Positions 43,120 through 51,555 of a stretch of DNA of 57,057 nucleotides are shown here, in pieces. Position 1 is the stretch's first letter; each line of letters starts with the position of its first letter. The notes below the pieces were generated by a model that saw only the letters and a list, made by a program, of their open reading frames with translations, did no database searches and was not told the origin of the DNA. Origin of the DNA: an uncultured Clostridia bacterium (GTDB lineage Bacteria > Bacillota > Clostridia > Christensenellales > Borkfalkiaceae); NCBI GenBank assembly GCA_947629485.1, contig CANRDX010000006.1:1-57057 (forward strand). Direction: 5' to 3'. A program made the translations under genes and the position numbers.

Positions 43120-43500
43120 CCCCCGAGCTGCCCCCTTTGAAGGGGGCGGCTCCCGCGTAGCGGGTGGTGGGGGTTGCACGTTCCAAATTTGTCATTCCGC
43201 CCCGCCCGCACGTTCCATTTTGTCGAAGGGCGGCACGAGCGCATAGCGCGAAGTAGCGCAGTCGAAGTATCACCTTATTCTCGCTGTCCCTTTTAGGGAA
43301 AGTACCCGCAAAGCGGGGGAAAGGGTTAAAAACCCCTCTGTCACTTCGTGACATCTCCCCTTTCATGGGCGACAAGGCTTCCCCCTGTCCCCCGCGTCAT
43401 TCCGAGCGAAGCGAGAGAATCCCCTCATACGCAGTCCGAAAAGCCCTACCCCTTTTTAAGGGGGAGGGTGTCACGGCTCTGCCGTGACGAGTGGGGGTTT
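43120..43500. repeat. Repeat field between rpsR and iscS
   Basis: No gene is supported. It contains the CCCCCTTTGAAGGGGG module, a CGTCATTCCGAGCGAAG...GAATCCCCTCATACGCAGTCC module and a double hairpin (about 43442-43498) ending in GTGACGAGTGGGGG. Confidence 0.8.
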
Positions 43501-43544
43501 TCCCCTCTCTTGATCATAAATCTTTTTTTCCATGTATAAATAAG

Positions 43545-43596
43545 TTGACAACGGTACAAAAAACATGTTATAATTCCTATCGAAAAGATAGGAATT
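43545..43596 (+). promoter_or_regulatory. iscS promoter with an overlapping palindromic operator
   Basis: TTGACA (43545-43550), 18 bp, TATAAT (43569-43574). A perfect palindrome, AATTCCTATC (43572-43581), 5 nt, GATAGGAATT (43587-43596), overlaps the -10 and covers the start site. ATTCCTAT-type half-sites resemble those of Rrf2 regulators of Bacillota (CymR/IscR group), and an Rrf2 gene ends this operon, so autoregulation is likely. Confidence 0.75.
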
Positions 43597-43619
43597 ACTT
43601 TTTCATCGGAGCAAAAACT

Positions 43620-44810
43620 ATGTTTGTATATGCAGATCATGCCGCGACCGCCAAGATGCGCCCCTGCGCAATGCGGGCGTACGAGGAAGCGGCGCAAAAT
43701 ACCTACGGCAACGCATCCAGCCTGCACACTTTGGGGCAGCAGGCGAAGGATCTCCTCACTTCCTGCCGCGAAAAGATCGCCTCGATTTTGAACGCCGACC
43801 CGCGCGAAATTTATTTCACCTCGGGGGGAAGCGAAGCGGACAATCAAGCCATTTTCTCGGCGGCATATGCGGGCGCGAAGAAGGGAAAAAAGCGCCTCGT
43901 TTCCACCGCCATCGAGCACCATGCCGTGCTGCACGCTCTGGAAAAGCTAGCGCGCGAAGGCTTCGAGGTCGTCCTCGTTCCCGTCGCGCCGAACGGGATC
44001 GTCTCGGTGAAAGATGTCGAAAATGCGATCGACGAAAACACCGCGCTCGTCTCCGTCATGCTGGCGAACAACGAGATCGGCACCCTTCAACCGGTCGCAA
44101 AGATCGGCGAACTGTGCCGCTCGCGCGGCGTCCTCTTCCACACCGACGCCGTCCAAGCCGTGGGGCATATCCCCGTCGACGTTGCGGAACTCGGCTGCGA
44201 CTATCTCGCGCTCTCCGCGCACAAATTCGGCGGGCCGAAGGGCGTGGGCGTCCTCTTTGCGAAGAAGGGCGCGCCGCTCGCCTCCCTCATCGAGGGCGGC
44301 GCACAGGAAAAGAACAAGCGCGCGGGCACGGAAGATGTCCCCGCGATCGCGGGCATGACGGCGGCTCTCGAAGCCTCTGTCGCAGACATGCCTGCCACCT
44401 CCGCGCTCTTGAAGCGTCTCCAAGATAAGCTCATCGACGGGATATACGAGAGAGTTCCCCATTGCAGTCTCAACGGCGACAGAGAAAACCGCCTCCCCTC
44501 CAACGTGAGTTTCTGTTTCGAGGGCGTCGAGGGCGAAGCGCTTCTTTTGTACCTCAACGACGAAGGGATCTGCGCCTCCTCCGGCTCGGCTTGCACCTCC
44601 GGCTCTCTCGATCCCTCCCACGTTTTGCTTGCGATCGGGCGCGTGCACGACGTCGCCCACGGCTCCCTCCGCCTCTCGCTCGGCGAAGAGAACACCGAGG
44701 CGGACGTAGACTATCTTCTCGAAAAGATTCCCGCCGTCGTCGCGCGGGTGCGCTCGTTCAGCCCCGTCTGGCGCGATCTCATGAGCGGCAAACGGCAGTT
44801 CATTCTGTGA
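43620..44810 (+). CDS. iscS: Cysteine desulfurase, NifS/IscS type
   Basis: The 396-aa PLP enzyme takes sulphur from cysteine for Fe-S cluster assembly. YADHAATAKMRPCAM opens it, TSGGSEADNQAIF and IEHHAVLHAL bind PLP, Lys202 lies in SAHKFGGPKG and the catalytic Cys325 in SSGSACTSGSLDPSHVL (long loop, group I). GGAGC precedes the ATG. Followed by a scaffold gene and an Rrf2 regulator, it forms a minimal Isc operon without hscBA or fdx. Confidence 0.95.
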   Translation: MFVYADHAATAKMRPCAMRAYEEAAQNTYGNASSLHTLGQQAKDLLTSCREKIASILNADPREIYFTSGGSEADNQAIFSAAYAGAKKGKKRLVSTAIEHHAVLHALEKLAREGFEVVLVPVAPNGIVSVKDVENAIDENTALVSVMLANNEIGTLQPVAKIGELCRSRGVLFHTDAVQAVGHIPVDVAELGCDYLALSAHKFGGPKGVGVLFAKKGAPLASLIEGGAQEKNKRAGTEDVPAIAGMTAALEASVADMPATSALLKRLQDKLIDGIYERVPHCSLNGDRENRLPSNVSFCFEGVEGEALLLYLNDEGICASSGSACTSGSLDPSHVLLAIGRVHDVAHGSLRLSLGEENTEADVDYLLEKIPAVVARVRSFSPVWRDLMSGKRQFIL

Positions 44811-44860
44811 AGGCGTCTCTCTAATATAGTTATCGTTAAATCGCGGAGAGGCAAAAAAGA

Positions 44861-44926
44861 CGAGGAGAAGGAGCATTTTCGCAGGGAGCGTACTTTTTCG
44901 TACGTGACCGAGAAAAGCGCACCTTC
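44861..44926 (+). ncRNA. Structured element between iscS and iscU
   Basis: Three nested helices can be drawn: GAAGG (44867-44871) with CCTTC (44922-44926), GC-TTTTC (44873-44880) with GAAAA-GC (44912-44918), and CGTAC (44889-44893) with GTACG (44900-44904) closing a TTTTTC loop. Purine-rich internal loops (GCAGGGAG opposite TGACC) lie between them. The 170-bp gap is long for such an operon. Candidate leader, processing site or small RNA; no known class assigned. Confidence 0.45.
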
Positions 44927-44980
44927 GACGACGTATTTTGCAGCCTATACGCGATTCGTAAAATAAAAGAAGGTATTGGT

Positions 44981-45427
44981 ATGTCTCTTTACAGCGAAAA
45001 AGTCATGGATCACTTCCGCAACCCCCGCAATGTAGGCGTCATCGAAGACGCCGACGGCGTGGGCGAGGTCGGCAACGCCAAGTGCGGCGACATCATGAAG
45101 ATGTACATCAAGGTAGAAAACGGCATTCTCACGGACGTGAAGTTCGAGACGTTCGGCTGCGGCAGCGCGATCGCTTCCAGCTCGATGGCGACGGAGATGA
45201 TCAAGGGCAAACCCCTCTCGGAAGCCCTCACGCTCACGAACAAAGCGGTCACGGAGGCGCTCGGCGGGCTTCCCGCCTACAAACTGCACTGCTCGGTGCT
45301 CGCGGAGCAGGCTGTGCAAGCGGCGATCCTCGATTACTACCATAGAAATAACATCGCATACGATCCCGAACAGTTCAAGTGCGTTTTGTGCGCCCATGAA
45401 CACGACCACGGCGGGGAAGAAGAATGA
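44981..45427 (+). CDS. iscU: Fe-S cluster scaffold IscU/NifU-like
   Basis: The 148-aa scaffold has cluster ligands Cys35 (KCGD, with Asp37), Cys60 (GCGS) and Cys104 (HCSVLAEQA). After the IscU core it ends with FKCVLCAHEHDHGGEEE (Cys134, Cys137 and three His), an extra potential metal site. The ribosome-binding site is only GAAGG at 11 nt. It overlaps the Rrf2 gene by 4 bp. Confidence 0.95.
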   Translation: MSLYSEKVMDHFRNPRNVGVIEDADGVGEVGNAKCGDIMKMYIKVENGILTDVKFETFGCGSAIASSSMATEMIKGKPLSEALTLTNKAVTEALGGLPAYKLHCSVLAEQAVQAAILDYYHRNNIAYDPEQFKCVLCAHEHDHGGEEE

Positions 45428-45822
45428 TCATCTCCACGCGGGGCAGATACGCCCTGCACATCATGACCGCCCTCGCGGAACGCGGGGAGACCGTCTCCCT
45501 TCGCCGTCTTGCCGAAGAGAGAGGCGTGCCGTATAAGTATGCGGAGAGCATCGTCCGCTCCCTTGTGAAGGCGGATCTTGTGGAGAGCACGAGGGGCAAA
45601 CAAGGCGGCTACCGCCTCAAACGCGCCGCGGGCGACTATACGCTTGCGGAAATTTTGCAAGCAACCGAGATCTCCCTCGCGGCGACGGACTGCACGGGCG
45701 GGAAAGAACATGATTGCCCGCGCGCTACGACGTGCTCGACGCTCCCCGTTTGGCGCGCATTGGATCAGACGGTCAACGAATTTCTCTCCCGCTATACCCT
45801 TCTCGACCTTCTCCCGAAATAA
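45424..45822 (+). CDS. Rrf2-family transcriptional regulator, IscR-like
   Basis: The 132-aa protein has the winged-helix start MIISTRGRYALHIMTALAERG, VSLRRLAEERGVPYKYAESIV and the wing LVESTRGKQGGYRLKR. Cys90, Cys98 and Cys104 are candidate Fe-S ligands, with spacing close to that of IscR. It is translationally coupled to iscU (ATGA). Likely target is the palindrome over the iscS -10 (43572-43596). CymR-like cysteine sensing is the alternative. Confidence 0.92.
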   Translation: MIISTRGRYALHIMTALAERGETVSLRRLAEERGVPYKYAESIVRSLVKADLVESTRGKQGGYRLKRAAGDYTLAEILQATEISLAATDCTGGKEHDCPRATTCSTLPVWRALDQTVNEFLSRYTLLDLLPK

Positions 45823-45829
45823 CCCCAGC

Positions 45830-46375
45830 CCCTTGCCCACCCCTTTGAGGGGTGGGTGTCTCGCTGTAAAACGGCGAGACGGAAGGGGTGTCATTCCAAA
45901 TTCGTCATACTGCCCCGCGCGCACGTTCCGAATTCGTCATACTGCCCCTCCTCTTGAAGGCTTCCCCCGTCCTTCGCGTCATTCCGACCCCACGCAGTGG
46001 GGGAGCGAATCCCCTCATACGCAGTCCAACCCCTTGCCCACCCCTTGAGGGGAAAATTTTGCTTTTCTGTCAAAGATTGATAATCTTTGGCGCAAAATTT
46101 TCTTGGCATTTGCCCATATGCACGGGCAAATGCTGACCGTCCCGCGCGCACTATTGTCTACTAAGCGCGGCACGAGCCGTAGGCGAAGTAACGCGGGGGT
46201 CTACCCGCGTGAGAGGGTGTCACGAGCAATGCGAGTGACGAAAGGGGTGTCATACTAATAACGTCATACTGAGCCGCCGAGGGACGAGGCGTGTCGAAGT
46301 ATCACTTTATTACAATGCGGTGACCCTTCGACTACGCTCAGGGTGACGTAATTAGAACAGCGGGGCAACATGACA
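45830..46375. repeat. Repeat field after the isc operon
   Basis: No gene is supported in 45823-46445. Modules include CCCACCCCTTTGAGGGGTGGG, CGTCATTCCGACCCCACGCAGTGGGGG...GAATCCCC, an AAAATTTTGC...GCAAAATTTT inverted pair near 46053-46100 with GCATTTGCCC/GGGCAAATGC, and the CTACTAAGCGCGGCACGAGCC module also seen near 33985. Confidence 0.8.
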
Positions 46376-46393
46376 AAGCAGAATTCCTATAAC

Positions 46394-46426
46394 ATAAAAA
46401 ACAGCGAGGCTCCCCCGCTGTTTTTC
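46394..46426 (-). terminator. Terminator of the lipoprotein gene
   Basis: On the minus strand ACAGCG pairs with CGCTGT around a 9-nt loop, followed by TTTTTTATG. The cdaA-to-lipoprotein series ends here. Confidence 0.82.
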
Positions 46427-46445
46427 TTATCCATTTTTACGCAAT

Positions 46446-48341
46446 TTATCCGCGCCCCGGACCCATGCCGCCAAAGCCGCCGCCCGGCCTTGTTCCTCCT
46501 CCAGGAGGAGTGCCGCCCGGGTTTCCCATATTGCCCTGCGAGCCGACTGAGGTAATGACATTCGATACCGTAAACGCGCAAAGTTGGGTATCGCCGCCGT
46601 AGAGTTTGAAGCTCTCGCCCGTAACAAGCTCGGGGCAGGAGACGATGACCGATTGGCAGGCCTTTTCCACGGTAATATAGAAGAGCGGCGTACCGTCTTC
46701 CTTCGTCAAAGAAAGGACGGTATTCGCGCTTATCCTTTGATTCTGCGCATACGAAAGCACGTTCTGTTTGGAATTGCTCGCGGGCGTTTCCACCATACCG
46801 AGAGGCCCCACGGCGAAGAGATAGCCCCCGTCGATGAGAATTCCCCTGTCGGCGTCGAGCGATGCGTTGGCGCCCGAAGTCGGGCCGAACACGACGAGCG
46901 TGCCGCCCGTCATGTTGATGGAGCCGTTGGAATCCACGCCGTCGCCCTCTGCGTCAACGCAAATGTTGCCGCCGCGGATGAGGATATGTTCGACGACGCT
47001 CGTATCGTCGCTTGCGGCATTGATGCCGTCGTCGCTCGCCGTGATGTCGACGGAGCCGCCCTCGATCTCCACATAGCCGCCCTCTATGCCCTCATAACAT
47101 TTCGTCACCGTGATATTGCCGCCCGTGATTTTTGTGAGAACGTCGCTCGTCAAGGCGTCGTCATAGGTGGAAATCGTGAAGGTCCCGCCGCTCACCGAGA
47201 GATTCCCGCTGTTCGCGTGGATCGCGTCGTCCGTACTGTCGATCGTGAACGTTCCGCCCTCGATGATGATGGAGTAGTCGCCCTCCGTCACTGTTATCTC
47301 TTTGTCGGGATCGTTTTCGTCGGGATATTCGATCTCCCCGACTTTGATCCCCTTGCACCCCTGCACAAGTCCGTAGAGCGAGCTTGCACCGTAACGGCCT
47401 GTTTCGTCGCTCGCGATCCGCTTATATTCGCCGTTCTGCATAATATATTTGAAATCGTCCGCGTCGATCCCGTACCGGGACATCTGCGTCTTGGGGACAA
47501 ACGTGCCCGCCGTTTTGATATTGTAGTTGCCGCCGTCGAGAAAGACAACGGTATCGGCTTGGATGCCGTCGCCCTCCGTTTTGCAAGAATAGACGACGTT
47601 TTTCAGGTAGACATACCCCTCTGCGGTCGTGAACGCGGTCGTATCGTCGTCGCACTCGGCGTTGATGCCGTCCTTTCCCGCAGACAGCACGTTGATTTCA
47701 CAGTCGGAAGCGGAGACGGAGCGCGCGGAAATGGCGTGATTTGCCGCCGTGAGCGTAAGCGAGCAATCGACGATCGCAAGCGCCTTGTCAACTTTGACGG
47801 CGTTCTTGCCGCCGCTTGTCACCGACAAAGAGCCGTCCCCGTTGAAGGAGAGCGAACCGTCTTTGATATGGACGGCGTTTTCGCCCTCGGCGGTGGAGAC
47901 AATGGAATTTTCGCCGATGAGCGTGATAACGACCTCTGCGCCCTTGTTCGTCTTTCCGTCGAGGGCGATGCCTTCTGCTACCGTTATCGTTGCGCCGTCG
48001 AAGATGAGGTGCAACTTCAAGTTCTTTGCGCCGAAAGTGATCCCGCCGTAACTACCGCTGAAACGGTAAGTTCCATCCTCGGAAATCGTATATACTTCGC
48101 TCGAAGAATCGACTGTGGTTGCACCATCGGTAGAAGTATTTCCCGACAGATCGGAAAAATCTTCGTCGGAGAAATCCTCTTTCACGCCGCCCGTGACGTC
48201 CTCGGTGCCGTTCGCGGTCTCTCCCGTTCCGCCTCCGCCGAGGTTATCGCCGGGGTTATCAAACCCCTCTTCCCGTCCGCACCCTGCCAAAGCGCACAGG
48301 GAAAGGGCAAGCGCCAAAATCAAGATCTTGATCCGCTTCAT
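46446..48341 (-). CDS. Carbohydrate-binding lipoprotein (Cthe_2159-like beta-helix)
   Basis: The 631-aa precursor starts with a lipoprotein signal (LALALSLCALAGC, Cys21 lipidated), a linker of about 50 acidic/Gly residues, then parallel beta-helix repeats of the carbohydrate-binding domain known from Clostridium thermocellum Cthe_2159, an acid-sugar (polygalacturonate) binder: EGDYSIIIEGGTFTIDSTDD, AIHANSGNLSVSGGTF, CYEGIEGGYVEIEGGSVDI, SDDGINAASDD. Asp-rich turns suggest calcium. The last 28 residues are Gly/Pro/Met-rich. GGAGGCAG precedes the ATG. It stands last in the cdaA-lysC line. Confidence 0.88.
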   Translation of the reverse strand: MKRIKILILALALSLCALAGCGREEGFDNPGDNLGGGGTGETANGTEDVTGGVKEDFSDEDFSDLSGNTSTDGATTVDSSSEVYTISEDGTYRFSGSYGGITFGAKNLKLHLIFDGATITVAEGIALDGKTNKGAEVVITLIGENSIVSTAEGENAVHIKDGSLSFNGDGSLSVTSGGKNAVKVDKALAIVDCSLTLTAANHAISARSVSASDCEINVLSAGKDGINAECDDDTTAFTTAEGYVYLKNVVYSCKTEGDGIQADTVVFLDGGNYNIKTAGTFVPKTQMSRYGIDADDFKYIMQNGEYKRIASDETGRYGASSLYGLVQGCKGIKVGEIEYPDENDPDKEITVTEGDYSIIIEGGTFTIDSTDDAIHANSGNLSVSGGTFTISTYDDALTSDVLTKITGGNITVTKCYEGIEGGYVEIEGGSVDITASDDGINAASDDTSVVEHILIRGGNICVDAEGDGVDSNGSINMTGGTLVVFGPTSGANASLDADRGILIDGGYLFAVGPLGMVETPASNSKQNVLSYAQNQRISANTVLSLTKEDGTPLFYITVEKACQSVIVSCPELVTGESFKLYGGDTQLCAFTVSNVITSVGSQGNMGNPGGTPPGGGTRPGGGFGGMGPGRG

Positions 48342-48395
48342 AACTGCCTCCTGGGGCGAAAAATTTCCGCGTGTTCATCGCCTTTTTTTATTTTT

Positions 48396-48974
48396 TCACC
48401 ATTTCCGTTTTTTGGGGCCGATCCCCGCCATGCGGTAGATACAGAAAATGGAGACGAATACAAAGAGCAAGACGGCAACGATACACACGATGCGCACCGG
48501 CCTCATCTCGTTCTTTTTCGGCTCGTTGTGCCTGTCCAGCGTCACGACGGAGGTATCTTTGGCGTCCTCCGTCTCCGCCCGAAGGTTGAGCGCGGAAGCG
48601 ACGACTTCCTCCCCGTCGATCTCCTCTTCGGGAACGCGCGTCAAAAACACGATGGCGGCGCCGCTTTTGAGATCGCTCAAATAAGCCTCGGCGGAGAGAT
48701 CGTCCCGCTCCACTTTGAGAATGCAGGCGTATTCCGCGCGATCGTCCTCTTCGCCCTCGCCGAGGGTGACCTTCACTTCGATAAGGCGGAATGCAAGATA
48801 GGTCTCGTCCCCTTCGAGCGCCTCCTCTACGACCGCCTCATACTCCGTCGTATTGGAGGAGGAATCGTAATCGTAGATGCGCGGCAGCATGAAATAGAGC
48901 ACCACAAGCCCGATGTCGAGCACGAGACAGGCGATGATGGGAATGATGTATTTCAAAAAGGGTTTTATGTTCAT
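48396..48974 (-). CDS. Hypothetical two-helix membrane protein, 192 aa
   Basis: An N-terminal helix (residues about 9-29, IIPIIACLVLDIGLVVLYFM) and a C-terminal one (about 160-181, IVCIVAVLLFVFVSIFCIYR) flank an acidic, beta-prone domain of about 130 residues that should face outside, and the tail KKRKW is cytosolic. No family recognised. It starts 4 bp after lysC, so it is in the same transcript, and precedes the lipoprotein. Confidence 0.75.
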   Translation of the reverse strand: MNIKPFLKYIIPIIACLVLDIGLVVLYFMLPRIYDYDSSSNTTEYEAVVEEALEGDETYLAFRLIEVKVTLGEGEEDDRAEYACILKVERDDLSAEAYLSDLKSGAAIVFLTRVPEEEIDGEEVVASALNLRAETEDAKDTSVVTLDRHNEPKKNEMRPVRIVCIVAVLLFVFVSIFCIYRMAGIGPKKRKW

Positions 48975-48978
48975 GTTT

Positions 48979-50295
48979 CTACCTTCCGAAGAATTCGTCG
49001 TACACCGCGCGCACGGCGCGCTCGTAGCTGTCGTTTTCCACGCCGACGATGATATTCAGCTCCGAAGATCCCTGATCGATCATGCGCACGTTGACGCGGG
49101 CGTCCCGAATGCAGCCGAAGAGCCGCGCCGAGGTACCCACGTTGTCGCTCATTCCGTGTCCCACGACGGCGAGAAGGGCGATGTTGTCGGCGATCTCGAT
49201 GCGGTCGGGCGAGACCGCCTCGCGGATCTCGTCGCGCAGCTGTTCAAACACGCCCTCTTTCAGATACGCGCTGTCTATGACGAAGGACATGGTATCGATC
49301 CCCGACGGCATATGTTCAAAGGAAATGTTGTGCCGCGCAAACACTTCGAGCACGCGGCAGGTGAAGCCGATCTCCTCGTTCATGTGCGATTTTTCGAGGA
49401 GAATGACGGCGAACGACTTCTTCCCCGCGATCCCCGTCACCACACGTCCGTCCTTTTTGCAGCGCGAAGCGGGAAGAATGAGCGTGCCGGGATCCTCGGG
49501 GCGGAAGGTGTTCTTGATCGCGATGGGGATATTCGCCTCCCGCACGGGGAAGATCGTCTCGCTGTGCATCACGTTCGCGCCCATATAGGAGAGTTCCCTC
49601 AGCTCCCTGTAAGAGAGCGAAGGGATCCCCACCGCCTCGGGCACGATGCGCGGATCGCAGGCGAGAAACCCGCTCACGTCCGTCCAATTTTCATAGAGAT
49701 CGGCGCCCGCAGCGCGCGCGGCGAGCGCGCCCGAGATATCGCTCCCCCCGCGGGAGAAGGTGCGTATGCTGCCCGCCTCGTCCTCGCCGTAAAAGCCTGC
49801 GATCACGGCGCGTTCATAGCGGGAGAACGTCTCTTTGAGAAGGCGGTCGGTTTCCTCCTCGTCGAGGGAAGCGCCGCGAAATTTCACCGCGTCGCGCGCG
49901 TCCACGAAGGGCACGCCGAGAAGTTCCGCCATGATCCGCGCGGTGAGATATTCCCCGCGGGAGGCGGTAAATTCTTCGCTCTTCTCCTCTTCGATCTTCC
50001 GCGCGGTCTCTTTAAGGAGGGCGGAAATATCGAGGCGCAGCCCCAGCTCGCGCACAATGCCAGAAAAGCGCGCGGCGACGCGCGCATACGCATCGCCGAC
50101 ATGCCCCCTCTCTTTTACGTCGGAAGCGGTCTCATAGAGCAGATCGGTCACCTTTTCGTCGCCGCCGTATCTCTTCCCGGGGGCGGAAACGACGACGTAT
50201 CTTCGCGCGGGGTCGGCTTCCACGATGCGCTTGACGCGCAGCATGGTGGTCCCGTCCGCCATCGAAGTCCCGCCGAACTTGCATACCTTAATCAT
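48979..50295 (-). CDS. lysC: Aspartate kinase
   Basis: The 438-aa enzyme phosphorylates aspartate, opening the lysine/threonine/methionine and diaminopimelate routes. KVCKFGGTSMADG is the substrate-binding start; GFYGEDEAGSIRTFSRGGSDISGA is the kinase core. The C-terminal third holds two ACT domains (IDTMSFVIDSAYL, IALLAVVGHGMSDNVGTSARLF) for feedback control. The single-subunit class III-like layout is typical of Clostridia. It overlaps the DUF1015 gene by 8 bp. Confidence 0.95.
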   Translation of the reverse strand: MIKVCKFGGTSMADGTTMLRVKRIVEADPARRYVVVSAPGKRYGGDEKVTDLLYETASDVKERGHVGDAYARVAARFSGIVRELGLRLDISALLKETARKIEEEKSEEFTASRGEYLTARIMAELLGVPFVDARDAVKFRGASLDEEETDRLLKETFSRYERAVIAGFYGEDEAGSIRTFSRGGSDISGALAARAAGADLYENWTDVSGFLACDPRIVPEAVGIPSLSYRELRELSYMGANVMHSETIFPVREANIPIAIKNTFRPEDPGTLILPASRCKKDGRVVTGIAGKKSFAVILLEKSHMNEEIGFTCRVLEVFARHNISFEHMPSGIDTMSFVIDSAYLKEGVFEQLRDEIREAVSPDRIEIADNIALLAVVGHGMSDNVGTSARLFGCIRDARVNVRMIDQGSSELNIIVGVENDSYERAVRAVYDEFFGR

Positions 50296-51448
50296 AGCTT
50301 ATCTCTCTGCCCTCGAAATGGTATCTCTTCTCGTTGGGGGCGCCGAGCGTGAAGGCATGCGCGGGCAGGCTCCCCTCTTTTAAGAAGGAAAAGAGATCTT
50401 CCCCATCGAAGGCGGGAAGCTCGACGCCGAGGCAGTCCTCCTCGGCTGCGGCGGCGCGCAGATCTGCCGCGCCCTGCACATATCCCGCCGTCCCGCCGCT
50501 CGCCCGCACGAATTCGGCGATCAGAGCGTCGCAGTGCGCCGCGGCTTTCGGGAAGTCCTCCTTTACGCGAAGCACGCTTCCCCGCCTCTCGCACTTCATG
50601 TTTGCCGAGAGGAAGGCGGCGAGCGCCTCGGCGTCCGTATCGCGCACAATGCGGTGGACGGGAAGAAGGCGCACCGCGTCGTCGTAAACGTTGACGAACT
50701 CCGCGAGCGTGAATCGCGCGGGATGGGTGGCAAGCTCTTCCCGCTTCAACGAGGGCTTCAACTCCTCCCAATACGCCTTTGCCGCCGCAACGTAGCCATT
50801 CCCCTCCGCGATCGCAAAGCACGGCTCCCCGCGCGAGTGCATCATTTCCGCCGCGAGAGAGGCGTACGGTTCGGGGACGAAATACCCCTTCAACTTCCCC
50901 CCGCCCTCCATGAGATCGACCTCATAGAGAAGTTCGAGATCCTCCTCGGCGAGCCGTTTGAGCAGCTTGTTCTTTTTGTCGCGAAAGAGGGCGACGGTAT
51001 GCGGAAATTCGAGGGGCGTCTCCCTTCTCACGGCGAGATACGCCTCGTAATCGGCGGGCTTCACCTCGCACGCGGCGCGCACGGGAGCAGAAGTCCCCCG
51101 CGCAAAGGAGAACTGTTCGAGGTCGATCGCCGCCACAAGCCCCCTCCTCACGCCATAGGGCAGCGTGCGCTCCGTGAGGATCAGCCCGCGCGCAAGTTTC
51201 TCGACGGAATCGTTTTCGAGGGAGAGATACATGTTCTCGCGCAGATCCTCGGCGTGCGGCTCCTCGGGTTCGCCGCGCCAAACGTCGCAAACCAAAAAGC
51301 GGAGCGTCGAAGGCGCGTCCGAAACAGTGCGCGCCACGCGCTCCCAAAATGCGCGGTCCGCCGCGCGCTGATCGCATGCGGGAACGGGCCATGCCTCGCT
51401 TGTCTCCGCCGGAAGATACATTCTGGGGATACGGATACAGTTTTTCAT
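50288..51448 (-). CDS. DUF1015 family protein
   Basis: The 386-aa protein matches DUF1015: LSLENDSVEKLARGLILTER, AEGNGYVAAAKAYWEELK and HPARFTLAEFVNVYDDAVR, LPVHRIV are its conserved blocks (the usual form reads IADGHHRYETALAY and EPIHRVV). The N-terminus lacks the typical PPYDV block, so it is a divergent member. Function is unknown in the literature; it often sits by serine genes, but here it is between a cdaA microprotein and lysC. The ATG overlaps the stop codon of the microprotein (ATGA). Confidence 0.85.
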   Translation of the reverse strand: MKNCIRIPRMYLPAETSEAWPVPACDQRAADRAFWERVARTVSDAPSTLRFLVCDVWRGEPEEPHAEDLRENMYLSLENDSVEKLARGLILTERTLPYGVRRGLVAAIDLEQFSFARGTSAPVRAACEVKPADYEAYLAVRRETPLEFPHTVALFRDKKNKLLKRLAEEDLELLYEVDLMEGGGKLKGYFVPEPYASLAAEMMHSRGEPCFAIAEGNGYVAAAKAYWEELKPSLKREELATHPARFTLAEFVNVYDDAVRLLPVHRIVRDTDAEALAAFLSANMKCERRGSVLRVKEDFPKAAAHCDALIAEFVRASGGTAGYVQGAADLRAAAAEEDCLGVELPAFDGEDLFSFLKEGSLPAHAFTLGAPNEKRYHFEGREISYD

Positions 51449-51555
51449 AGGCTTGCATGTAAAACGACTGCAAGAAGCGCCCCGAAAAGAAGCGCGAGCA
51501 GTTTCAGGGGAATGTTGCGCGTAAACAGTTTTTTGAAGAATTCTGCGATCTTCAC
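51445..51555 (-). CDS. 36-aa single-helix microprotein, possible CdaR (YbbR) N-terminal remnant
   Basis: The frame starts with GTG at 51555 inside the cdaA stop (GTGA overlap) and ends with TGA inside the DUF1015 start (ATGA overlap), so both ends are translationally coupled. The sequence, KIAEFFKKLFTRNIPLKLLA and then LLFGALLAVVLHASL, is one amphipathic basic stretch plus one membrane helix. The R-N-I-P-L-K-L-L-A-L motif closely recalls the start of CdaR/YbbR, the CdaA regulator normally encoded just after cdaA. All YbbR repeats are missing. Translation is inferred from the overlaps. Confidence 0.65.
   Translation of the reverse strand: MKIAEFFKKLFTRNIPLKLLALLFGALLAVVLHASL

Noticed and set aside
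42885..43244. Minus-strand frames in the repeat field near rpsR
   Set aside because: Low-complexity translations of palindromic repeats, changing with each copy.
46584..49052. 822-aa plus-strand open frame
   Set aside because: Shadow of the lipoprotein and membrane protein genes; no motif.
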